NCBI GenBank assembly: GCA_031287575.1
Contig: JAITSV010000043.1
Location: 1 to 39,520 of the forward strand
Reading direction: 5' to 3'
Length of the DNA stretch: 39,520 bases
Source: Desulfovibrio sp.
GTDB taxonomy: Bacteria; Desulfobacterota; Desulfovibrionia; Desulfovibrionales; Desulfovibrionaceae
The translations under genes were made by a program, and so were the position numbers. How positions within the stretch are numbered: position 1 is the first letter of the stretch; the number at the start of each line of letters is the position of its first letter. Shown piece by piece: positions 16,422 through 26,100 of this stretch. The notes below the pieces were generated by a model that was not told the DNA's origin, ran no database searches, and was given only the letters and a program-made list of their open reading frames with translations.

Positions 16422-16438
16422 AGCATGAACCATGCCAA
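16422..16438 (-). promoter_or_regulatory. Sigma54-type (-24/-12) promoter box before lpxC
   Basis: The minus strand reads TTGGCATGGTTCATGCT. Against the RpoN consensus (TTGGCACGG-NNN-TTGCT) it keeps the GG and GC dinucleotides at the required 10-base separation and differs at two positions. Transcription would start near 16412, leaving a leader of about 11 bases that just contains the GGAGGGG ribosome binding site. No enhancer-binding site was identified, and the short leader is a reason for caution. Confidence 0.45.
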
Positions 16439-16667
16439 AATCTAGACTTTTGTAACAATATGGAATAACGCGATTTTTGTGTGCGGCGCGGCGTGCGCGA
16501 GTGTGTGTTTCACGCACTTGTGTGGCTTTTGCGCATCAGGCGGCGTGGTGCGGAAAACACACATTCCGGTGGCGATCGCATGACGCGGCGGCGCCACGCA
16601 TGGCGCATCGCTGCCACGGGTACGCGCGTGCGTGAATCCGCGCCCTGTGCTGCCGGGCATGCACCCC

Positions 16668-16703
16668 CCCCGTCACGCGCCCCGTCACTTGCCCCGTCAC
16701 TTG
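16668..16703 (-). repeat. Three 12-base tandem repeats over the prmC stop
   Basis: CAAGTGACGGGG is present twice and CGCGTGACGGGG once, in tandem. The first unit carries the prmC stop codon. Because the unit is 12 bases, the next two also put TGA in frame, giving three successive in-frame stops. Confidence 0.8.
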
Positions 16704-17806
16704 CATGGTTCGCGCCGGGCCACCACGTACCGGTCCAGCCCGGCCAGGTCCCGGCGGATGTCCACCACGGCCCATAGCGACGCATGCGGGGTGAACAGGT
16801 CGGCAACGGCCTGCCCCTGCGCGCAGCCGAATTCCATCAGGAACAGCCCGCCGGGGCGCAACACCCTGCCTGCTTCGGCCACCAGTATCCGCGCGTGGCC
16901 CAGTCCGTCGGCCCGGCCTTGCGCGGCGGCGGCACCGTCCATCCCCTGGCCCACGCAGGGAACAAGGGCGGTTCGCGGCTCGCGGTCACGCACTTCCGGG
17001 GTCAGACCCGCGTGTTCGGCCTCGCTGACGTAAGGTGGGTTGGATACCAGCAGATCCAACGAACCATGCCGGAACAGGGGGCGGGTGAAGTCCGCCAGCA
17101 CCGGCTGGCAGCGGCGGAAGGCAACCCGGCGTGCGGCGTCCGGGGCATTCTGGTCGGTGGTGGCCCCGTGCGCTGCATTCTGGCCGGGGCACGCCCCGTC
17201 CGGTCCCATGGCCCCGCCGAGATGGGTGACGACGTTGCGCGCGGCCACGGCCAGCGCATCCGGCGAAATGTCGCAGGCCATGCCGCACAGGTCATCCCGC
17301 TCGGCGCACAGGGTCACGGCGATGCACCCGGTGCCGGTGCCGCAGTCGGCAAAGCGCGCCCCGCGCGGGGCCAGCGAGAGGGCGGTTTCCACCAGCAGTT
17401 CCGTTTCGGGCCGGGGGATCAGCGTGGCCGGGGTGACCCTAAAGTCGCGGCCATAGAATTCCCGCTCGCCCAGGATATGCGCCGTGGGTTCTCCGGCGGC
17501 GCGGCGGGCCAGCAGGGCGGCGATCGTTGTCAGCGCATCGTGCGACACCGACGCGGCGGGGTGCAGGGCCAGACGCAGCAGCAGGTCCTGCCGGGGCAGG
17601 TCCAGCGCCCGCGCCACGAACAGTTCCGCCGTCAGGCGCGGTGCGTCGTCCCGTACCGAGGGCGACGGGCTGGCCGCCAGATAGGCGGCGGCAACGCGCA
17701 CCACCGCGCGCAGGCCCCGCGGCGCGGCAGCGGACAACGGGACAAGGGCGGCCGCCGTGTCCTGCCCGGCAGTGACGGGAAATGTCGTGGGGTTGTGGTC
17801 GCTCAT
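16697..17806 (-). CDS. prmC: Peptide chain release factor N5-glutamine methyltransferase PrmC
   Basis: PrmC methylates the glutamine of the GGQ motif in release factors RF1 and RF2, using S-adenosylmethionine. The 369-residue product has the PRPETELLVE motif (131-140), the SAM-binding ADCGTGTGCIAV (153-164) and the catalytic NPPY (256-259). It is clearly longer than the roughly 280 residues usual for the family. The extra length comes from an Ala/Gly-rich N-terminus and an insert around 199-230 between the SAM fold strands. The start at ATG 17804-17806 is chosen because upstream codons are low-complexity. Its neighbour prfA encodes its substrate. Confidence 0.93.
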   Translation of the reverse strand: MSDHNPTTFPVTAGQDTAAALVPLSAAAPRGLRAVVRVAAAYLAASPSPSVRDDAPRLTAELFVARALDLPRQDLLLRLALHPAASVSHDALTTIAALLARRAAGEPTAHILGEREFYGRDFRVTPATLIPRPETELLVETALSLAPRGARFADCGTGTGCIAVTLCAERDDLCGMACDISPDALAVAARNVVTHLGGAMGPDGACPGQNAAHGATTDQNAPDAARRVAFRRCQPVLADFTRPLFRHGSLDLLVSNPPYVSEAEHAGLTPEVRDREPRTALVPCVGQGMDGAAAAQGRADGLGHARILVAEAGRVLRPGGLFLMEFGCAQGQAVADLFTPHASLWAVVDIRRDLAGLDRYVVARREPCK

Positions 17807-17962
17807 GGGGCCGAGCAGTAGCGCAGCCGGGGGCGCGCCGCAAGCGGTGGGTGTGGGTGGTCCGCGATAAACCTGCGGCTGATGCGGCTGGCTGCACGCA
17901 GGCATCGCCGGGCTGGACGACCTGTGCGCAGGAGCGGACTTCACCAAGGACGGCAACGCGAA

Positions 17963-17990
17963 ACGGCCCGCCGCTTGCGCGACGGGCCGT
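17963..17990 (-). terminator. Strong hairpin after prfA
   Basis: On the minus strand ACGGCCCGTCGC and GCGGCGGGCCGT pair over 12 positions around a GCAA loop, followed by TTCGCG. It lies 40 bases past the prfA stop and before prmC. The poor T run suggests partial termination. Confidence 0.6.
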
Positions 17991-18029
17991 CATCTCATTC
18001 ACTCTTTTCCGTGTCCCCGCCCCGGCGGT

Positions 18030-19103
<1,074 letters not shown>

Positions 19104-19106
19104 CCG

Positions 19107-20186
19107 TTACTCCGTTGCGGGGGCCTGATGGCGGTAGGCGGGCGCGCGCACCGTTGCCGGGGCGGCGTCTCCCAGGGCCTCGCGCAGGGCCACTATGGCG
19201 ACCTCGAGCTGGTCTCGGTCGGGTTCATGGGTGGTCAGCATCTGCAGCAGCATGCCGGGGGCGCGCAGCGCCGCGCCCGGCAGGCCGTCGCCAAGACGGG
19301 CGGCGTAGCGGATGGCCTCGTAGGCAAGCGCGCTGATGGGGACCATCAGCAGAAATTTGAACAGCACCGTCCCGGCGTGCTTGGTCACCGCGCCGTCCGG
19401 GGTCCACACCAGCAGCAGCAACGGCACCAGCACCGCGTGCAGGATGATGGAGATGGACAGTACGAACAGCAGAAAGGTGGTGCCGCAGCGCGGGTGCAGG
19501 CGGCTGTGGATGGCGGCGGTTTCGGGCGTCACGTCGCCGCGCGCCTCGAAGGCCCGGATCACCTTGTGCTCCGCCCCGTGGTACTGGAACACCCGGCGGA
19601 TGTCCGGCAAAAACGAGATGCACAGAATGTACCCGATGAAGATGGCGAACTTGAACAGGCCGTCCCAGGCGTGGAACGACAGCCCTTCCACGTCGCCGCC
19701 AAGGCCCAGCCACTTCATGCCCAGCGAGAACATGTGCGGCAGCACCACGAACAGGCCAAGGGCCAGGGCCACCGACACCGCAAGGGTCACGGCCAGGTGC
19801 CACGGCTTCAGTTCCTCGCCGGTTTCGCCCTGGGCGGCGTGTTCGGCCGAGCGGTTCAGGGCCTTGATGCCGTTGACCAGGGTTTCCACCAGGGTGGGAA
19901 AGCCGCGCACGAAGGGGCGTTTCAGCCAGTCCGCGGACGACAGGGTGTACCACGGGCGGCTTTCGGCCAGGATTTCGCCGTCGGGCAGGCGCACCGCAAG
20001 GGCAAGGCGCTCGCCGTTGCGCATCATCACGCCTTCCATGACGGCCTGGCCGCCGATGGTGCAGGGCGCGTCCGCCGCGAGGGACAGCGCCGTGGGCAAC
20101 GCACGACAGGCACGGCCAAAATGCGAAAACGCCGCGTGGAGCGCACCGGTCACGCCGGTGGCCCGTGTCCTGCCCATTGCGCCCAT
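19107..20186 (-). CDS. DUF1385 (YqhQ-like) integral membrane protein
   Basis: This is an inner-membrane protein of the DUF1385 family, whose biochemical function is unknown to me. The 359-residue product has the family motifs IGGQAVMEGVMMRNG near residue 45 and YHGAEHKVIRAFE and HPRCGTTFLL in the second half. Several hydrophobic segments are present (WHLAVTLAVSVALALGLFVV, the IFIGYILCISF region, FVLSISIILHAVLVPLLLLV). The ATG at 20184-20186 follows AAGGGG at 6 bases; the frame is open further up but runs into a hairpin. Location between rpmE and prfA is conserved in several phyla as I recall, suggesting a housekeeping role. Confidence 0.88.
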   Translation of the reverse strand: MGAMGRTRATGVTGALHAAFSHFGRACRALPTALSLAADAPCTIGGQAVMEGVMMRNGERLALAVRLPDGEILAESRPWYTLSSADWLKRPFVRGFPTLVETLVNGIKALNRSAEHAAQGETGEELKPWHLAVTLAVSVALALGLFVVLPHMFSLGMKWLGLGGDVEGLSFHAWDGLFKFAIFIGYILCISFLPDIRRVFQYHGAEHKVIRAFEARGDVTPETAAIHSRLHPRCGTTFLLFVLSISIILHAVLVPLLLLVWTPDGAVTKHAGTVLFKFLLMVPISALAYEAIRYAARLGDGLPGAALRAPGMLLQMLTTHEPDRDQLEVAIVALREALGDAAPATVRAPAYRHQAPATE

Positions 20187-20221
20187 GCTGTACCCCTTGC
20201 GGCTGATGGCAATGAAGATTT

Positions 20222-20250
20222 CTCCCCGGAGGGCGAACCCCTCCGGGGAG
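20222..20250. other. Perfect 12-pair hairpin between rpmE and DUF1385 gene
   Basis: CTCCCCGGAGGG and CCCTCCGGGGAG pair perfectly around CGAAC. No T run follows on the minus strand. It lies 49 bases past the rpmE stop and may reduce read-through, or protect the abundant rpmE message from 3' decay. Confidence 0.6.
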
Positions 20251-20298
20251 GAAAAATCGACGTCGGCGCGCGTGTGCGCACCGCCCGAGGAAGGCAGG

Positions 20299-20514
20299 CT
20301 ACTTGCCTTCGCCGAACTTGGCGTACTTCTTGCGGAAGCGGTCGATGCGGCCGGCGGTGTCAACGAAGCGCTGCTTGCCGGTGTAGAACGGGTGGCACTG
20401 CGAGCAGATTTCCACGTTCACGACTTCGCCCTTGGTGGACAGGGCTTCGGCTTCGTAACCGCACGCGCAGGTCATCTTGGCCTTGAACGTGGTGGGATGG
20501 ATGTTTTCTTTCAT
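20299..20514 (-). CDS. rpmE: 50S ribosomal protein L31 (zinc-binding form)
   Basis: L31 bridges the ribosomal subunits. The 71-residue product starts [20 protein letters not shown] and contains CxC and CxxC ([16 protein letters not shown]), marking the zinc-containing C+ paralogue, which can be replaced by a C- form under zinc starvation. The ATG 20512-20514 follows GAGGAG. A much longer open frame upstream is not supported. A promoter is visible 35 bases upstream. Confidence 0.97.
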   Translation of the reverse strand: MKENIHPTTFKAKMTCACGYEAEALSTKGEVVNVEICSQCHPFYTGKQRFVDTAGRIDRFRKKYAKFGEGK

Positions 20515-20548
20515 CTTGGACTCCTCGTGGGGAAAATCGGAACGCAAG

Positions 20549-20577
20549 TTGATACGCTCATCTCCCCGTTTTGGCAA
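20549..20577 (-). promoter_or_regulatory. Sigma70-type promoter of the rpmE-prfA-prmC operon
   Basis: TTGCCA (20572-20577) and TATCAA (20549-20554) are 17 bases apart. Transcription would begin about 27 bases before the rpmE ATG. No other gene lies on this strand just upstream. The rest of the 303-base divergent region to tlyA is T-rich in patches but shows no clear plus-strand promoter. Confidence 0.6.
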
Positions 20578-20817
20578 GGCCCCCGATGCAACGGCGTTGC
20601 GGGCCGTCCGGGCCTCGTGTAGTCTGCCCATCGCCCGTGTCCCGTGCGTCGGGGCTGGGCGGGCAGGCGCAGGCAACAGGTATGCCGGGTGCGTGCCGCT
20701 GTCAAGGTTGCGTCGGGCAGGACCGGGGCAGCCAGGCCCGGAGTTTTTTGTGCGAGCAGCCGTTGGTTGCCTTTTTCTCTTTTTCCGCGTGGCCCTGCCG
20801 CGCATGGCGAGTAGCGC

Positions 20818-21783
20818 ATGTCCCATCCCGTTGATGCTCGAAAGCGTGTGGCCGCAGCGTCGCCGGAAAACGCTGGTGCAAATGCACTTGGTCCGGAAGT
20901 GTCTGGCCCGCAAACGTCAGCTCCGGAAGCTTCCGGTGAAGCCGTCGTGGCTCCGCGCCCCCGCCCCGCGCGCCCTCCGAAAAAGGAACGCGCCGATCAA
21001 CTGGTGTTCGAAGCCGGGCTGGCCGAAAGCCGCGAGCAGGCCAAGCGGCTGATCATGGCCGGGCAGGTGGTGGTGCTGCCGCAGGGCGACGGTGACGACG
21101 ACGGGGACGAGGACGGCGCGGGTGTCCCGGATCTGGCGAAGACGCCCGAGCGGGCCGTGAAGGTGGACAAGCCGGGGCACAAGTACCCGGTGACGACGCG
21201 CTTCGAGCTTTTCGGGCGCGAGCGTTTCGTCTCGCGCGGCGCATACAAGCTGCTGACCGCCATCGAATATTTCGGGCTGGACGTGACCGGCTTTGTCTGT
21301 CTGGACGCCGGGGCGTCCACGGGGGGGTTCACCGATTGTCTGCTCCAGCATGGGGCGGCGCGGGTATATGCCGTGGACGTGGGGCACAACCAGTTGCACG
21401 AGCGGCTGCGGGCCGACGCGCGGGTGGTCTCGCACGAGCACACCAACCTGCGCACCGCGCCGCCGGAGCTGATTCCGGAGCCGGTGGACCTGGTGGTGGC
21501 GGATGTGTCGTTCATCTCGCTGACGCTGGTGCTGGCGCCGTGCCTGCAATGGCTGAAGCCGGGCGGGCGGGTGGTGGCGCTGGTGAAGCCGCAGTTCGAG
21601 GTGGGACCGGGGCAGACCGAGAAGGGCGTGGTGCGCGACCCGGCCCTGCGGCAGGCTGCCGTGGACAAGGTGGTGGCGTACTGCCGCGATGCGCTGGGGC
21701 TGGACCTGGAGGGCGTGGTGCCCTCCGCCATTACCGGCCCCAAGGGCAATCAGGAATATCTGGCGGCGTTCCGGCGGCGGTAG
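20818..21783 (+). CDS. tlyA: TlyA-family rRNA (cytidine-2'-O)-methyltransferase
   Basis: TlyA enzymes carry an S4 RNA-binding domain and an FtsJ/RrmJ-type SAM methyltransferase domain; the Mycobacterium enzyme 2'-O-methylates 16S and 23S rRNA. The 321-residue product has a low-complexity Ala/Pro-rich N-terminus (1-57), an S4 domain ([20 protein letters not shown] onwards) and the FtsJ core. The core includes [41 protein letters not shown] and [12 protein letters not shown] very acidic insert ([10 protein letters not shown]) sits inside the S4 domain. The ATG is the first in frame but has a poor ribosome binding site. Older annotation would call it hemolysin A; that name is not supported functionally. 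Confidence 0.9.
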   Translation: MSHPVDARKRVAAASPENAGANALGPEVSGPQTSAPEASGEAVVAPRPRPARPPKKERADQLVFEAGLAESREQAKRLIMAGQVVVLPQGDGDDDGDEDGAGVPDLAKTPERAVKVDKPGHKYPVTTRFELFGRERFVSRGAYKLLTAIEYFGLDVTGFVCLDAGASTGGFTDCLLQHGAARVYAVDVGHNQLHERLRADARVVSHEHTNLRTAPPELIPEPVDLVVADVSFISLTLVLAPCLQWLKPGGRVVALVKPQFEVGPGQTEKGVVRDPALRQAAVDKVVAYCRDALGLDLEGVVPSAITGPKGNQEYLAAFRRR

Positions 21784-21796
21784 GTGGCCTGCAAGG

Positions 21797-21986
21797 TATC
21801 GCGGTCACGCTGCTGTCGAAATCCGCCTTTTGTCGCCGGACGGCGTTGAATCGGCGTTTTTGATGCTCACGTACAAGAGTACAGCTCTGCTTTCGCCCGC
21901 TGTAAGACTCGCGCTTCGCGCTTGCCTAACAGCGGGCGATCTGTGCTCAAAAACGCCGATTCGCCTTGTCCGGCGAGCAAAAATCG
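21797..21986. repeat. Palindromic extragenic element, left copy
   Basis: The part 21797-21882 matches the reverse complement of 22642-22727 at 74 of 86 bases. The element is itself an imperfect palindrome: 21829-21878 pairs with 21943-21986 (AATCGGCGTTTTTGA and CTCAAAAACGCCGATT). A 10-pair hairpin, CGCCCGCTGT/ACAGCGGGCG, lies at its centre. It starts 13 bases after the tlyA stop, so it may also end tlyA transcription. Confidence 0.85.
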
Positions 21987-22210
21987 TAAGTTCGCACATC
22001 CTGTCCGCACCAGCCATCCGCGCCGGAAAGACCGGCGCGGAGTATAAGGGAAAAGGCAAATTTGAAGAAAGCGTGCCCAAGCTCGAAATTGTTCCATATA
22101 CGGCACATATGGAAGGGCGATCTTGCGAGACCAAAATATACTATGTAAATATTCAGACGAGCGGAGGATACAATTTTTGTGAATTTATTTATGAAGAAAG
22201 AGGGGGAGAA

Positions 22211-22438
22211 ATGGATGCTACATGTGAAGATATTGGATGCTTGAGATGTCTCGTTGTCAATATGAATGTGGTAAGTCGTGTTTCCTCAGAAGAAATTACG
22301 ATTGAGCACGCGCGGCGTTTGTATCGATCTGTTGGTGACATGGGATATGATCCATTCTTGTTGTATCTTGTGTTACGTGGAGAAAAGCCTGTTTCGAGAG
22401 ATGTTTTTAAGGAAATGATAGACAGATTGATTTGTTAG
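22211..22438 (+). CDS. Small unrecognised protein in an AT-rich island
   Basis: The 75-residue product, MDATCEDIGCLRCLVV to FKEMIDRLIC, belongs to no family I recognise. It has four cysteines (three within the first 13 residues), a mixed helical pattern, no signal peptide and no membrane segment. The ATG follows AGGGGGAGAA, the best ribosome binding site in the region. The same frame is open upstream, with alternative starts at 22109 (109 residues) and a GTG at 22073 (121 residues), and the extra residues also look protein-like. Base composition falls to 30 percent GC in 22141-22200, and codons such as AGA, TTA, ATA and TTG are unlike all neighbours. This suggests horizontal acquisition. Palindromic elements flank it and a hairpin terminator follows. 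Confidence 0.6.
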   Translation: MDATCEDIGCLRCLVVNMNVVSRVSSEEITIEHARRLYRSVGDMGYDPFLLYLVLRGEKPVSRDVFKEMIDRLIC

Positions 22439-22492
22439 GTATGTGATATGTAGTTAGGTGCAGCATGTGCTGGTATTGGTGGCATAAGGCTA

Positions 22493-22524
22493 CATCCCCC
22501 GGACGGTGAACCATCCGGGGGATG
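22493..22524 (+). terminator. Terminator after the AT-rich small gene
   Basis: CATCCCCCGGA and TCCGGGGGATG form a perfect 11-pair stem with a 10-base loop, followed by CTTTGTTCC. It starts 55 bases past the small gene's stop. Confidence 0.65.
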
Positions 22525-22539
22525 CTTTGTTCCTTATGT

Positions 22540-22563
22540 CCCGCGACGGTCTTCCGTCGCGGG
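22540..22563. other. Second hairpin between the small gene and gap
   Basis: CCCGCGACGG and CCGTCGCGGG form a perfect 10-pair stem around TCTT. No T run follows on either strand. It may belong to the neighbouring palindromic element. Confidence 0.55.
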
Positions 22564-22585
22564 GGGCTGGTGCGGGTGCGATGTA

Positions 22586-22727
22586 CGGGATTACGAGTTT
22601 TGCCCGCCGGGCAAGGCGGCGCGGGAATTTTTGAGCGCAGCGTACTCTTGTACGTGAGCATCAAAAAGCCCGCGCCAACGCCGCCCGGCGGCAAAAGACG
22701 GATTCCGTCGGCAGCGTGGCCGCGATA
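22586..22727. repeat. Palindromic extragenic element, right copy
   Basis: This copy is centred on GTACTCTTGTAC (a CGTAC/GTACG hairpin). The arms around it pair imperfectly over about 120 bases, for example TTTTTGAGCGCAG against TGAGCATCAAAAA. 22642-22727 is the inverted partner of 21797-21882. It ends 25 bases from the gap stop codon and may end gap transcription. Confidence 0.85.
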
Positions 22728-22752
22728 CGCGGGGCCACGCTTGCCATTCGGC

Positions 22753-23769
<1,017 letters not shown>

Positions 23770-23780
23770 CGGGGGTTCTC

Positions 23781-24344
23781 CTACAGTTCGTGAATGGTGT
23801 TGTTGTACGCGGTGAGCAGCTCGTAGTCGGTCTTCAGCGCCTGATGCATGCGCGCGTTCTCGATGGCGATGGCGCTGAGGTTGGCGATGGCGCCGGCGAA
23901 TTCCACTTCTTCCTCGGTGAAGTTGCGGGCAACGGCGGAATAGACGCGCAGCGACCCGATGGCCTTGCCGTCCACCAGCAGGGGCAGCACCAGGATGGAC
24001 ACCAGGCCTTCGGCGCGGGCGGCTTCCGGATACTGGAAGCGCGGGTCGGTAGCCACGTCCTGGATGTGCACCACGTTGCCCGCCAGCACCTCGCGGTCAA
24101 GGCCGCTCTTGGCGATTTCGATGGGGCCCTTGCGCAGGTAGCCCTTGCTCAGCCCCCATGCGGCGCTGGCCAGCAGGGTGGTGCCGCGCCGGTCGATGAG
24201 CCGCAGGGTGCAGGCCTTGGCGTTCATGGCGTCGGCCACCTGCTTGGCGATGGTGTCGAGCACGGTGGTCGGTTCAAGGCTGGAGTTGATGACGCGGACC
24301 AGGTCGTAGAGAGTACGGTAATAGGTGTGTTCGCGTTCGCCCAT
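23781..24344 (-). CDS. GAF-domain protein cotranscribed with gap
   Basis: GAF domains bind small ligands, or haem and other cofactors, and act as sensors. The 187-residue product is essentially one GAF domain (about residues 20-170) with a short helical C-terminus; I see no output domain such as a kinase, cyclase or HTH. The segments [39 protein letters not shown] and [17 protein letters not shown] fit the fold. The ATG 24342-24344 follows GGAGG; the frame is open further up but low-complexity. Its 11-base distance to gap suggests a shared job, perhaps sensing a metabolite or redox state. That is inference. Confidence 0.87.
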   Translation of the reverse strand: MGEREHTYYRTLYDLVRVINSSLEPTTVLDTIAKQVADAMNAKACTLRLIDRRGTTLLASAAWGLSKGYLRKGPIEIAKSGLDREVLAGNVVHIQDVATDPRFQYPEAARAEGLVSILVLPLLVDGKAIGSLRVYSAVARNFTEEEVEFAGAIANLSAIAIENARMHQALKTDYELLTAYNNTIHEL

Positions 24345-24798
24345 GGCGATGCCTCCGGGTTTGGGGTTGCGGTGGACGTGCGGCGATCGGGACATGACGC
24401 TGGGGCGGGGTGGGCGCTGTGGCCCGTCGCAAGCCAGCCGTCCGGGGCGTGACGCCTCGGTCCTTGCCGCGTGAATCGGGGCCGCGTGGTCTTGCCACAT
24501 GCGGTCCCCATGGCTGCATGCCGCCGTCTGGCGGACATCCAGAGCCGGACATCCTGAGTCGGGCATGCGGAACCGGTCTGCGGCGCGCGATGGCCGCCGG
24601 AAAGTCCGGTTCATGGCATTCTATATCCGTTCGGGAGAAAAGGCACAAGCGCGGAGGGGGGCTGACCGGGGCAGGTGGGCAAGAGACGGCGGGTGAAGGG
24701 GCGGCGTGATGGAAATCCCGGGCGCACAGGTCTGGTCGAATTGACCGAGTTGGCGGACGGGCAGACGGGGCAGGCAGGGCCGAGGTCCGCGCCGGTCG
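24345..24798. other. Intergenic region with probable GAF-gap promoter
   Basis: No gene is seen. The only notable element is TTGTGC (24643-24648) and TATAGA (24620-24625) on the minus strand, 17 bases apart, a modest sigma70 match about 270 bases before the GAF gene. Confidence 0.4.
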
Positions 24799-25374
24799 CT
24801 AGCCGAACACCCCGTGGTCGTGCAGGATGCGCACCCCGATGGCGATGAGCACGCCGCCGCCCGCCAGGGCCGCCCGGTGCCCCATGCGGCTGGCGTTGGC
24901 CAGCACCCGGCCCAGGTGCAGCCCCCCTGCGGTAAAGCCCGCGCACACCACGCCGATGACCACGGCGGGCATCCAGATGGAAAGCCCGAGGATGGACAGC
25001 GAAAGGCCCACGGCCAGCGCGTCGATGCTGGTGGCCACGGACAGTACCAGCAGGGTCATGCCGCGCGTGGGGTCACACTTGCAGTCGGCGTCCTCGTCAT
25101 CGCCCGCCAGCGCTTCGCGGATCATGCGCACGCCGATGAAGACCAACAGCCCGAAGGCCAGCCAGTGGTCCCATGCCTCTATGTAGTCGCGCACGGTAAG
25201 GCCCAGCGCCCATCCGGCCACGGGCATCAGCGCCTGGAACAGGCCGAAATGGAACGACAGGCGAAAGGTCTGGCGCGGCGAGACGCAACGCAACTGCACC
25301 CCGGTGGCCACGGAAACGGCAAAGGCGTCCATGGCAAGGGCCACGGCGAGGGCCAGCAATTCAATGACGGTCAT
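24799..25374 (-). CDS. mntP: Manganese efflux pump MntP
   Basis: MntP exports excess manganese across the inner membrane. The 191-residue product has six hydrophobic segments and the duplicated family signature: ALAMDAFAVSVATG in the first half and SVATSIDALAVGLS in the second, each with the key Asp in a helix. A short acidic and Cys-containing loop (DDEDADCKCD) joins the halves. The ATG 25372-25374 lies 32 bases after the marR-type gene, so they form an operon. No yybP-ykoY manganese riboswitch precedes it. Confidence 0.93.
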   Translation of the reverse strand: MTVIELLALAVALAMDAFAVSVATGVQLRCVSPRQTFRLSFHFGLFQALMPVAGWALGLTVRDYIEAWDHWLAFGLLVFIGVRMIREALAGDDEDADCKCDPTRGMTLLVLSVATSIDALAVGLSLSILGLSIWMPAVVIGVVCAGFTAGGLHLGRVLANASRMGHRAALAGGGVLIAIGVRILHDHGVFG

Positions 25375-25406
25375 GGTTGGTCCGGCGGCGCGCCCAAGGG
25401 CAATCC

Positions 25407-25823
25407 CTAGAACGAGGCGTTCATGGTTTCCAGGCAGTGCAGCAGGGCCGCCTTCTGCTCGGGGGTCAGGTCGGCGGTCAGGTCGGCGGTCAGGCGGCGG
25501 TGCAGCCGGTCGTGTTCCTCGTACTGCGTCTGGCCGCGTTCGGTCAGGGCCACGAGGATGGACCGCCGGTCGTGCTCGTGCGGGCGGCGCACCACAAGCT
25601 GCTTGTCCTCCAGCCTGTCCACCAGCACGGTAAGGGTTCCGGTGGTCACCCCCATGCGCGCGGCCAGTTCCTTCATGGGCAGCGCACCGTGAATGCCCAG
25701 GATCTCCAGCGTGTGCGTCTGGGGCAGGGTAAGCCCCTGCTCGCGCACCACGTCGTGCTCCCACGAGGAGAGCTTTTCGTAGAATTCCACGATGGCGTGG
25801 GTGAGCTTGCCGGTGTCGGACAT
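25407..25823 (-). CDS. MarR-family transcriptional regulator upstream of mntP
   Basis: MarR proteins are dimeric winged-helix repressors. The 138-residue product has the helix-turn-helix in PMKELAARMGVTTGTLTVLVDRLEDKQLVVR and the wing with RPHEHDRRSILVALTERG, including the conserved DRR. The start at ATG 25821-25823 removes a low-complexity upstream extension. Near the C-terminus an in-frame 15-base duplication gives TADLTADLT. Because it is cotranscribed with mntP it may control manganese efflux, which would differ from the usual MntR or riboswitch control. No operator-like palindrome was seen upstream. Confidence 0.88.
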   Translation of the reverse strand: MSDTGKLTHAIVEFYEKLSSWEHDVVREQGLTLPQTHTLEILGIHGALPMKELAARMGVTTGTLTVLVDRLEDKQLVVRRPHEHDRRSILVALTERGQTQYEEHDRLHRRLTADLTADLTPEQKAALLHCLETMNASF

Positions 25824-26100
25824 GGCGGGCCTGCGTGCGGAGGGTGGACGCCGAAGGGCGCAAGGGGCGCGGTGCCGCACGGATGCGGCGGCGCGCCCGG
25901 TCCTTATAGCCACCCATGGATGCGGGGGCAAGGGCGGCGAGATTGGATGAGGAGCAGGACGGGGCCGGGCGGGAGACACAATGTGATGCCCTATGCAAGG
26001 GCCACCGCAAGAAAGATCGGGCGGCAGGACGGGGCATGCGCGTGGTGATGTTCGTCGCGGCGGGCGTTTTCCGGTGGCGTGCCGATGCCAGCGCCCTGCG

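Noticed and set aside
25375-25406. Manganese riboswitch (yybP-ykoY) before mntP
   Set aside because: Only 32 bases separate mntP from the upstream gene, too few for that RNA, and no matching motif is seen before the MarR gene.
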